In this document: piece by piece, positions 36,121 through 45,747 of the stretch | Position numbering within the stretch: the first letter of the stretch is position 1 | Layout: each line of letters starts with the position of its first letter | Source: Pseudoscleropodium purum | Lineage: Eukaryota; Streptophyta; Bryopsida; Hypnales; Brachytheciaceae | Reading direction: 5' to 3' | Assembly (NCBI GenBank): GCA_963969395.1 | Contig: OZ017796.1 | Span: forward strand, 15,936,501-16,000,500 | Length of the DNA: 64,000 nucleotides | Position numbers and translations under genes: made by a program | Notes under the pieces: model-generated | The model's input: only the letters and a program-made list of their open reading frames with translations | Told to the model about the DNA's origin: nothing | The model's database searches: none

Positions 36121-36466
36121 AAAACCCGTTTTGGGTTTTTTGTTTTGATTGTTTTCACCAATGAGAGATTGAGAGTGAAGTCATTTTGATTTTGATTTTT
36201 CTTATATTGCAATTGCGATTCAATAGAGTTGTATATCACTATTTATATAAAAGCTAAAATATGAAATATATTTTTAATTTTTTTTGTTGAATTTCATTTT
36301 GATTTAGAAACAAAATCACTTTAAAATCCAGCGAGATGTATATCATCAATAAACAAACAATTTTATAATAAAATGATTGAAGAAACCATTGTCATTTGTC
36401 AACATGAGCTCCATATATCATGAGCAACTAAACAATCAAACATCTAAATTCACATCTCCACAATTC

Positions 36467-39400
36467 CTATGGACGCCAATCTACATCTCCTCTAACCTTA
36501 GCCCCACTACTCTCTCCTGCAGCTCTCCGTTCAAAATCTTCATTATCGGAGTCATCTTCATTGTCAGAGTCATCTTCATTGTCAGAGTCATCTTCATTGT
36601 TGGAATCAAGTATTGTTGTCTCCTTCAAGTCTTCTCTCGAAGTAGGTTTATTCCCTTCTTTTGAATTTAATTTTTCTTTTTTTACTTTGACAGAACGATT
36701 AAAGGCTTTTTGAATAGGAACCTTTCTTTTCTTTCTATTTGACAAAGTAGCAACATTTTCATCAAGAGGGGTCCTATTCTTCAATGGAGAGATAGCAAAA
36801 GGTTGCATTTCTCTTTTCGCTTTCACGTTACTCGATTCTTGAACCATCAATTTCGATGTAAAGTCGACATGTCCATGAACGGTTATCTCCACTTTGGCTT
36901 TCTTTTGAAGTAATAGAGTGCCGTTTGTTGATTTGATGGATTCTTGTGCCATTCCTTTTGCTAAAATGCGAGCACGCAAAGATGCCAATGGCATCCGATC
37001 ACTATCCGTATCACTTAGGCTTGTAGGTGATGACGCTACTTTCCGTAGATTACCGCCTGTAGAAATTTCTTTGGAAATGTTCATTAGACGTTTTCCATAT
37101 CCAAAGCTCTGAAAATCATTCAATCGTGTGCTAACAGACTTCAACGGTATTGGTGGAAGAGCACTAGATCTCGGTACTTCAAAAATTGACTTCATTGGCT
37201 CCTTTCCTTTATCACTCTTCACAATTGCCGAATTTGTGACTGCCATCCCAAGTGAATCATTATTTTTTTGTACCGCAATATTTGGTTCCCCCTCATCACC
37301 ACTATTGTTGCCCACATCTTTTGGAACGTCCACCTCCATGACTGCATCTTCTCTTTTGTCGTTTCCTTGCACTACATTTAATGCCACAGATGGAGATTGA
37401 GAAATTAAAACTTCTTCATTTCTCCCATCATCATCAATAGCATTCTCATTGATTTTCACCTCTTTGGCAATAGCGTTTGCCTTTTCCGATAGAATGTTTT
37501 CGCTATTCAAGTATCCCGTTCTATTGCAATATGCAGCTAAAGAAGGTAGATTCTCCTCTCCCCCTACATTGTCCTCGTCTTCACAAAAGGTATATGCATC
37601 GTTTGCATTGTCGGGAACGACATCCTTGCGGTTTAGATGATAATCATGCGTATCATTCACCAAATCGGGAAAGTCTTGCATAACGTCTTCATCTCCCCAT
37701 GCTGTCGCACGATTGAAGTCATCTCCGCCATCTACAACTGAAAGGGCCCTTTCCAAATCCTCGTCATCATTGTCATCATCGTCTTCTAACATCGGCCTAT
37801 CTGAATCCTCTGATTCCATCGGATCCACATTATCATTATACCATTTTTTTTCATTTTTTTCCTTCGATGCGTTTAATACTTTGGATTTGGTATACACGTA
37901 CACCAAATCCGTTGCTCTCTCCGGCTTCAATTTATTTCGAGATTTGTTGTGAACAAAAGAATAGTTGCTCCAATTCCGTTCATATGAAGATGATGACACC
38001 GGTTGAGCCAATATCCTCTTCGCTAATGGAGCTATAAACTTGCCACATGCACCTTCAAAATCCCACCAAGCATGTGCGGACAACATTTGATCTCCCGGAT
38101 TCAACATATTGTGGAATGGAGGTTCCTTGTGTCGAAAAGCTACAAATTCCTTCACCACTGCTGCATATTCATCCGGTTTACATATTCTCTCCAAAACTTT
38201 TTTACATCCTGACATTGCATTTGCGTCATCCGCTAGCTCTTTGTCATGAAGAAGGTATGGATTCAAAAGAGCTGCGGCTGATTGGAGATCGTTGTCCACC
38301 ATTCTTCTTCGGGCATAAAAAGACTGTACCAATGAAATTGCAAGTTCTTCTAGCAAACAAAATGGTGGACTTTGTAATCCATTCACGTGCTTCTCTAACT
38401 TCCTCATGATATGCAACACCTTCCCCATGCATGGTGATTTTGAATCCAAATCGCGGAGTGCACATATGATTGGTTCAACCATCTCCACATAATTGATGGA
38501 CCGATTCCAAAAATGGTCATCAAGAACAATTTTCTTCACCGCTAAGGCCAAGTCTTTTGGTTGGACTTTAGCTCTACGTTTCTTCTTGAGAATATGTACA
38601 TACTCAACCCATTGCGGATCTACCACCGTTTGTTCCAATGCTCCTCTCAATTTTGTCAAACGCTCCATCATGATAAATTTAGAGGTGAACCTTATATCCC
38701 CAGGCATCAAAAGACCAAGATTTGGCGAATACTTTCGCAATAGAGCTAGCGGCATATGTATCTTCCTGATAAATTTAGCTACAAGAACTCCTTTATCCAA
38801 TTTGGAAGCAATCCATTTCTGTGCAGCCCAATCCTTCAACAACAAATTCAATGCATGTACCACGCACCCTTAGTAAAAAATATGAGGATATTTTGCAGAT
38901 ATTACATCCCATGCGGACGAATTCACGGGAGCATTATCCGTAGTTATTAATACGACGTTCTTGGACCCCACTTGTTCAATGAACTTTTCCAACACAGTTG
39001 CCAAGTACTCCGCATTTTTTTCACAACCACTTGTATCCATAGATCCAAGAAATTCTTCACCTTCGGATGATACAAGCATGGCATTGATGAGAGGTCGATT
39101 AGTCACCGAGCTCCATCCATCAATGAACAATGTTGCTCCAAATTTTCGAATGCTATCTTCAGTCCGTGCATTCAACTATGTTTGAATGTTGGTCTTCGCC
39201 TCATTCAACAATTTGTACCGAAGGTCGTGGTATGAGGGAGGAATGTATGGCCTACCAAACGCAGCCGTTTTCTTCACTACTTCTTTAAAAGCTGGATTTC
39301 GAGTCACGAAAAATGGTATGTTCGCCAAATAGAAAAAATTTGCCCACACTGAATGTAATTTGCGTCTATGACCTTCTTCAAACCCATTCACTAAGCTCCC

Positions 39401-39943
39401 TTGCCTCTGAGGCCTAGAACTTAATGCCCTCGGGGTTTCACGTTCACCAGAAGCTTCCGTACTCAAAGTCATTTCAGTTGTGGCACATACCATTGATACC
39501 AATTCTTTGGACGCTGGACAAGAGTCTTCGTGGTCAGAATGCGACACAGCCTTTCCGGCCGAAAACTCTTGGACATCTGAAGGGCCAGGGTTGCCATCCA
39601 CATTGTCCATTACAATGCGTTTTGGAAAAACTCCTTCGCAATGCCGAAATAAATCTCGAACTGCCATTGATAATCGTGGACAAAGGCTCACCCCTTTATC
39701 ACGTGCACCTCCGGGCCCAGAATAGTCTAAGTGGCTGAACATACGGCTGAGCTTCCTTGACATGCTCGCTTTGTAAAGCCTACATTTTACTTTACCACCC
39801 TCTTGCACACTAAACCAAGGAGAAAAATCCCCTGTTAGTTTGGCCACTATACTGACAAGTGTATGTTTTACCTCAATTTCAAAAGAAACCAATAAAATGT
39901 TTTCAATTTGAAACCCACAACATGACAATGTATACAATATCAA
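36467..39943 (-). pseudogene. hAT transposase with BED-like, DUF659 and dimerisation regions, two in-frame stops
   Basis: A single reading frame runs from 39943 to 36467, interrupted only by TAG at 39176-39178 and TAA at 38870-38872. In order: a BED-type finger at residues 51-90 (C54, then Y57 where a Cys is expected, H71, C88); an acidic linker; a DUF659/RNase-H region with FIDGWSS and TTDNAPVN (two catalytic Asp candidates); GCVVHALNLLLKD (the C-x2-H motif); PGDIRFTSKFIMMERL (the RW/RF motif); and the C-terminal dimerisation region ending SSSYERNWSNYSFVHNKSRN. A long acidic tail follows, with an EDDSDN repeat from an 18-bp microsatellite at about 36540-36600. The protein would cut and paste the element. 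The true start may lie in an upstream exon, since the frame near 39943 lacks a clear beginning. Confidence 0.9.
36535..36600. repeat. 18-bp coding microsatellite
   Basis: The unit CATTGTCAGAGTCATCTT is repeated about three and a half times in the transposase C-terminal tail, encoding EDDSDN on the minus strand. Repeat length is a multiple of three, so the frame is kept. Confidence 0.85.
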
Positions 39944-40149
39944 TGAAATTAGTTACACAAAGCTTTGAAAATCAAAGCCCCCTCGTCCACCGAACTATGC
40001 ATTACCAAGCAAGAGACTCAATAAATTGAAGCTCATAGCCCTTGGAAATCTTAGCGTTCGGTTTTTCGAGAGTGAATACCAAAGCTTCTCTTCAAACATT
40101 TATAGTCTCCTCCAGAAAATTAAAGGTTCATTTTTAGGGTTTCCATTTA

Positions 40150-40325
40150 AAAACAAGAAACGGCCCGAACGGGGCTGAAGCGGACGGGTCGGACAGGGCG
40201 GTTAGACGGGACTGTCCGTACTGTCCGCCTTCCGACGCCGTCCGCGCTTTGGACACACCGACCGCCCCACTTAAACACTGACCGCCGAAGGTGTCCGCCC
40301 AGTTGTCCATTGGAGCATCCTAAGA
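40150..40325. promoter_or_regulatory. Internal GTCCG/CGGAC cluster upstream of the hAT transposase
   Basis: About 200 bp upstream of the first transposase codon on the minus strand lies a run of CGGACGG, CTGTCCGTACTGTCCGCC and CGCCGTCCGCGC-like words. It has the same word content as the terminal clusters but no terminal repeat. It is a good candidate for promoter or autoregulatory sites, by inference. Confidence 0.5.
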
Positions 40326-40379
40326 GGTCGATATTACTCAAAAAGAGTGGTAACATTTCAAAAAAAAAATAGCCTAATA

Positions 40380-43080
40380 ATCACTGCTAAATGAGGATCA
40401 ATGTAATTGATTTATCATTTAAAAAAAAAAATGTAAACCCTAAACCCTATACCCTAATTACCCTAAACCTTTTCTTTTCTCCCCTAAATTGTTTTACGAA
40501 TGAGGAGAATGTGGTTAAGTTGAATATGTTTGGATTATTTACTCATATTATCCTTTTAAATAGGTTTTGAAAAGATCTAAAGATGGTGGGGATTTTTTTA
40601 AAGTTCATTAGGAAATCAAATGTTTTGCAAAAATAATCAATTCCTTTTTCATCATAAGCAAATGAAATTTTTTAAAAAGGCCCCAATACATAATTAGAAT
40701 AACAGTTTAATGGATTTCAAACTCATGATATTTAATGAAAGGTTGTGTTTTCTAATTAGAAGTGCATCACGATCTTCAAATGAACATCGAGTCTTTCATA
40801 TTTTTTAATGAAATTTTGATTAGATTTGAAAACAAAGAAAAAGAATCAATGTTTTAACTTTCAAATCATGTATGGCTATATTTTTCCTTAAAAACATAGA
40901 AAAATTCGTTACTTGAATTGATTGAGTAGAATACATTATACACTTATACATGTGCTATATTTATTTTGAAGGGTAATTCCAATATTCTTATTTCAGATGT
41001 TTTTAAATATTAATTTAAAAAAAAAGAGGGTTCATTGTTTAAAGATCTAAAAAATTGACAAACATAATTTCTATTATAAATAGGAATTGAATTCGGAATT
41101 CGAATTTTGAAATGATTCAAATGAACAAGATATTGATTATAAAATATTTCTTTGTTTGAGTTTTCAAAATGAATTCACGAAACAATTGCAAACTTTTGAA
41201 TTTAGGTATATGATATTGTTTTCGGTTTGTACTTTGTAGAGTATAATACTTCAATTTTAATCCTAAATAAATGAAAAAACTCCACATGAATGAAATGTTT
41301 CTATGTATTGCACAAAGATTTCTACCAATTACTATGATAATTAAATACATTGTTACATTTCATAAAATATTCTACATAGAAAGAAAAAATCATTTCAGTT
41401 TTCAATCATGATAAACGATGTCTTCTACTCTTTATGTTATATGTTCGTTTTGTATAACGTGTACATTGTACAATCTTTGAGAGCAGGGGAGTTCATTTTT
41501 GACTCTCATTGAAATAGAAAATATATTTGTGTTTGGATTTTGAAATCATTATCTCATTATGTATTCTACGGTCTTGCAAGAATGCATCTTGCTCCTTCCT
41601 TTAAATCCTTTTGATATTTTTTTTTTCCTTTGCTTTCTCATAGGGCTCTTGTTCTTTTGTTCTCTTCATTTGACCAGCCTATTTGGCTTGGCTCTTAGTT
41701 TTTTTCTTTTTTAATGCAATGGTTTATGCATATGTTATAAAAAATATATATTATTTATTTAAAATTAATATATTGATGAACAAACACATAAAGGCATTGA
41801 ATGCTTTCACATTTAAAGTTATAAATCTATCCTAAATCACTCTTGCAAATTTGAATGATTGAATCGAAAATTTGAAAATGTAATTACAAGAGCTTTCAAT
41901 TCAATCAATTGCATAAATCATAAATGTTGAAATGCAACTCGTATGAGTTTAGCATCTATGAAGATTAATTCATGCCATCCATATGCAATTTTCCAATTTA
42001 ATAAAATGCAATTGAGTACTTCAATTTCTTTCCCTTCAATTCTCCAAGTAACATTCACTTCATATCTTTCTCTATTTGTTTATTTAATTTTTGGGAATAA
42101 ATGGAGAAACCATCTTTGTCTATATTTGCACATGCACTCTTATTTGATTGATGAAGAATAGATCTATGAAATATATAATCATTGATTTGTTCATGTTGAT
42201 TTATCTAATATATTTTATATATGTATATATATTTATATATATATATCATTAAAGGAGTATGGAAGACAAGATTGACAGATTGTGTTCAAATGTTGTTGAT
42301 TTTGAAATGATTTAGTACTATATCATTTATAAGAATATTATAATAATATTATGTTATAATATTCCTAAAACAATTGCAACAAATATTAAAATACATGCTA
42401 AGCTAGGTTTGTTAGCCTACCAATTGTTCATTAATAGACATAATTGAGTAGCCCCCTTAAATGAAACATTCAATATCTAATATCTTACAATCCAAATGGT
42501 GGATTTGTCTAAAATTTGTTCCACGTCTTTTCCAACTAATTTACTACAAGATCCTACGGTTACATATGCCTAAAAGTATTTTTCTTTCAAGACTTGGTAT
42601 TTGCACTACTACTGGCAGTTTTGAAGTGTTTTTAGTGAAAAGAACTTTAGGGGTTAAACATCTATACCATGAGATTTTGAAAAAAGAACAATTTGCTTCA
42701 TTGGGGATAACTATAAGTCCATGCTCTTTTTCGATAGCCAAAACACTCTTGCAATGACTTGGACATTTAGCGGTTTACTAAGTGATTAGACGTCAACTAA
42801 TTCAATTTAATAGTAGAATTTTTATTCAACTACCTTCTTACAATTGCTTTATACACAATGCAACGTGAATATTTGGGTACATATATTAAACGTCACAATC
42901 CTTTCGTGAATTTTTGCACATTTTAGCTCATATCTTTGTACAAAAATATCATTTACCAAGAATTCATAAATTTGGTCATAAAAGAAGGCTACCTTTTTTA
43001 ATTTCAAATTTTACATTGAATGAATGAAAAGTTAGTTGAACTATACAATGCCATGAAGACCTCTGTTTATCGTGCAAAAT
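40380..43080. other. AT-rich spacer inside the hAT element
   Basis: No transposon gene is visible. A CCCTAAA-like cluster occurs at about 40434-40470 and a copy of the dispersed repeat seen at 690-885 lies at about 42473-42665, so part of the spacer is made of older repeats or host sequence carried by the element. Confidence 0.4.
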
Positions 43081-43095
43081 ATGGGTTTAGGGTCA

Positions 43096-43580
43096 CTTTA
43101 GGGTCAAACCGCCCTGTCCGCCCTCGTACCCGTCCGCCCCATCTGCCCAGACCCCGTCCGCCCTCGAACCCGTCCGCCCTCATACCCGTCCGTCCCATCT
43201 GCCCAGATCCCCGTCCGCCCCGATACCTGTCCGTCGTCCGCCATGTCCACCCCGTCCGCCTAGACCCCCGTCCGCCTCGATACTTGTCCGCCGTCTGCCC
43301 TGTCCGCCGCGATACCCGTCCGCCCTGTCCGTCGGATTCGCCGTCCACCTTGTCCGCCCCGTCCGCCCCGATACCCGTCCGCCCTGTCCGTCGGATCCGG
43401 CGTCCGCCCTGACCGCCCGTCCACCCCGATACCCGTCCGCCCCGTTACGGCGATGCGTCCGCCCCCCCCCCCCCCCCGGACCGTCCGATCGGACGGACGG
43501 GGCTCTAGGGTTTCGGGGAGGCGGACGGCCGATCCGTCCGCCACCCCCGGCCCGTCCGATGGGGCGGATGGGCCGTCCGC
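43096..43580. promoter_or_regulatory. Dense GTCCG array upstream of the kinase-like gene
   Basis: Nearly 500 bp of short units built on CCGTCCGCC, CCCTGTCCG and GATACCCGTCCG, with a C homopolymer of about 18 at 43457-43478. It ends about 200 bp before the kinase ATG at 43776. Units are irregular rather than a strict tandem array. It is the densest CpG stretch in the window. Possible roles are transposase binding or promoter; neither is shown by sequence alone. Confidence 0.55.
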
Positions 43581-43775
43581 ATTGTCACTTTTGCTTTGCT
43601 CCTTGTGAATGCAAGGTGGAGCGGAGAGCTTGGTGGTTCATCCTCCATTGGCTCCTTTCCGAGGCAAGGCAAGAGTGGTTTATTGGGGCCTCCTTGTTGC
43701 CAATTTTTTGAACACTTGCGCGTGAATTCAATTTCAAATTAAAAAATTTGATCTATATCAATTTCATTTGTCACG

Positions 43776-45234
43776 ATGACGAAGGGGAAGAAGAAGGTTA
43801 CGAAGCTTAAACATGGAGAGGGACCATCAAACTTGGAGGTAGCTCGCCAAAGTCCTTCGGAGGAATGTAAAAAATTCATAATTGAGCGCATCATTCAATT
43901 TTATGAATCGGAAACAACATTGTCTTTAGACAATAAGTACATCAGATATCAAGAGGAGTGCGTGTCTAAATTCAAGGTAGACATGACACAGATGTTGTTG
44001 GATGCATTGAATGTGGCGAAGTGGCATGACGAAATGCATAAAACGTACTTCACCAAATGTTTGGAGAATAAGGTTCATGACGCTTTGTGGAATTCCAAAG
44101 TCATTTTGGTTAAATATGGCAAGGAATATCGACCTAATGACGCCCAGTTTGAAGAAGTGATTCTGAAAGCGGACTTATTTAGGGGGCGATGTGCTCCATT
44201 CGCCAAAACGCACAATCGAGTTGGTTCAATTGGTTGGTGGAAAAGCAATGATGGAGTTGTTGAAGCAGAAAGGACCAGACGGCACCTCATAGCACTTCCA
44301 GATACAGCACGCGTGATTGCTGTTGATGATAGAACGATGAGAGGTGGATATGCAACAATTCGAAAGGTTCGTATTGAAGGATGTCCAGGAATACTTCCTC
44401 ATTGGGAGTTTGCGGCAAAGAAATCCATTCACCACCAAACTCGACCTGATCTTGCAAAGCTAGAACATCAAAACGAATCAATGGCTGTTCAAATTCCACA
44501 CACGGGTGTGATACGGTTTGCTGCGGTGCACGGAACGACGTGTGAAGGTTATGCGTATTGGTGGAATGGTGGGACTCTTCGACAAATGTTGAATATGGAT
44601 AAGGACTTTCCAGACAACATTCAAATCCGTTTGATGTATACGAATCCAACCGAAGAGGAGGTTGTAAAAGCTCACCATTTAGGACGATATCGGAAGAAGC
44701 GCACGGAGTTGACATGGGCGTTTATGCATATAATGTGTGCAGTGCATCTTGCTGGACATTTGCACAATGATCTTTCTCCGGACAACATCTTGTTGCATTT
44801 TCTAGAGGATGAGTCACGTGTGTACATTGGAGTTTGCGATTGAGGCATGACCACCTTAGCTTCTTAGCCAATGAAGTCTTTGTACACATTTACATCAGCA
44901 AATGAGATGAAACAGACTTTGCAGAGGAGATGGTGGGTGGATCCACGTATTGCATATTTGCATAAAGTAGGTGCAGATGTGGAAGTCATTCCGATGTATT
45001 CACGTAAGTCGGAATGGAAACAACATGTCAGAGGCGTATTTCAACGTGCTACGAAAAACACCTAGTGCGACACAATTTGCCTTTCATGACTTTGCAAAAG
45101 TGTTTTATGCTTATTTGAAGCGCATTTCTTCGAAGACTGACGATGAAAATACTAGTTTGGCCCATGTGATTACGCGATTTTCTAATACATATCGTTGGCC
45201 GATGCCAGATGAACATTTCCGCCATTTATATTAG
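43776..45234 (+). pseudogene. Divergent protein-kinase-like gene inside the hAT element
   Basis: The first 355 codons are open. Residues 1-180 form a basic and helical N-terminal region of unknown type. Then come kinase features: a glycine-loop-like RGGYATIRKV (189-198), the ATP-site lysine in FAAKKS (212-217), a helix-C candidate LEHQNES with E230 or E234, a hinge-like EGYAYWWNGGTL (257-268), a catalytic loop HNDLSPDNILLHF (330-342, HRDLKPEN in ordinary kinases) and CD followed by TGA at 44841-44843, where a tryptophan codon (D-W-G in place of DFG) would be one base away. A second stop, TAG, is at 44865-44867. Coding similarity continues with RRWWVDPR and DVEVIP, then a frame change at about 45020-45040 leads to a final segment ending 45234 (WPMPDEHFRHLY). 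The family is unknown to me beyond the kinase fold. Three lesions make this copy a pseudogene. Confidence 0.8.
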
Positions 45235-45564
45235 ATTGGTAGTGCAGAAGTAATAGTTGAATAGGTTATATAGGCATTAAAAATTAGTTTAGAAATATAG
45301 AGTTGGAATGAAAAAAATTATATGTGCAATTAGCCAAATGTGCACAATGTATGGTATTCTACATTAAATTGAATACATTTTGCCCATATTGATTATGTTT
45401 GTATTTGTGTTGATCTCGATTTTTTAAATAGTATATATATATATTTGAAGTCACAAACTTTTTTAGTTTGCCTTTTGAAAATGAATTGGAATTTTTTCAT
45501 AGTTTCAAGACTATCATGGACTCATGGTCAAACTTTATAATCTTTTAAATTGTTTAAAGATTAA

Positions 45565-45739
45565 GGGAGTGACCGCGGGGCAGTTTGGGTAGGGCGGTCG
45601 GGGGAAATAGGGCCGTCAAAGCGGATGGGGCAGACGGGGTGGACGGGGCAGTCCCGGCGGACGCTACGTCCGCGGGGACCGCGAATGTCAGCGGACGTTG
45701 CGGACACAGCATCCGCGTCCGGACGTTGTGTCAACCCTG
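45565..45739. repeat. Right subterminal GTCCG/CGGAC cluster
   Basis: The last 175 bp of the element contain GGACGGGG, GACGCTACGTCCGCGGGGAC and CAGCGGACGTTGCGGACAC-like words. The terminal 90 bp are close to the right end of the 279-bp derivative at 33923-34201. Confidence 0.7.
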
Positions 45740-45747
45740 AATGACGT
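45740..45747. repeat. Right 8-bp target-site duplication of the hAT element
   Basis: AATGACGT directly after the GTCAACCCTG end, identical to 35980-35987. Confidence 0.95.

Larger units (their letters stand above)
35988..45739. mobile_element. Full-length hAT transposon (9752 bp) carrying a transposase and a kinase-like gene
   Basis: The left end reads CAGGGTTGACGAATC and the right end GTGTCAACCCTG, flanked by identical AATGACGT copies. Subterminal 100-170 bp at both ends are GTCCG/CGGAC-rich and match the 279-bp element at 33923-34201. Inside, a BED-DUF659-hAT transposase (36467-39943) is read to the left and a protein-kinase-like gene (43776-45234) to the right. The two starts are separated by about 3.8 kb of mostly AT-rich DNA with two further GTCCG clusters. 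Both genes carry a small number of inactivating changes, so this copy is probably dead, although its ends and target duplication are intact. Elements of this class usually run to a few kilobases, so this one is long. Confidence 0.93.

Noticed and set aside
36377..39943. Several plus-strand open frames of 60-126 codons
   Set aside because: Antisense shadows of the hAT transposase.
43067..43544. Gly/Arg-rich minus-strand frames of 93-94 codons
   Set aside because: Translation of the GTCCG repeat array; low complexity, no evidence of coding.
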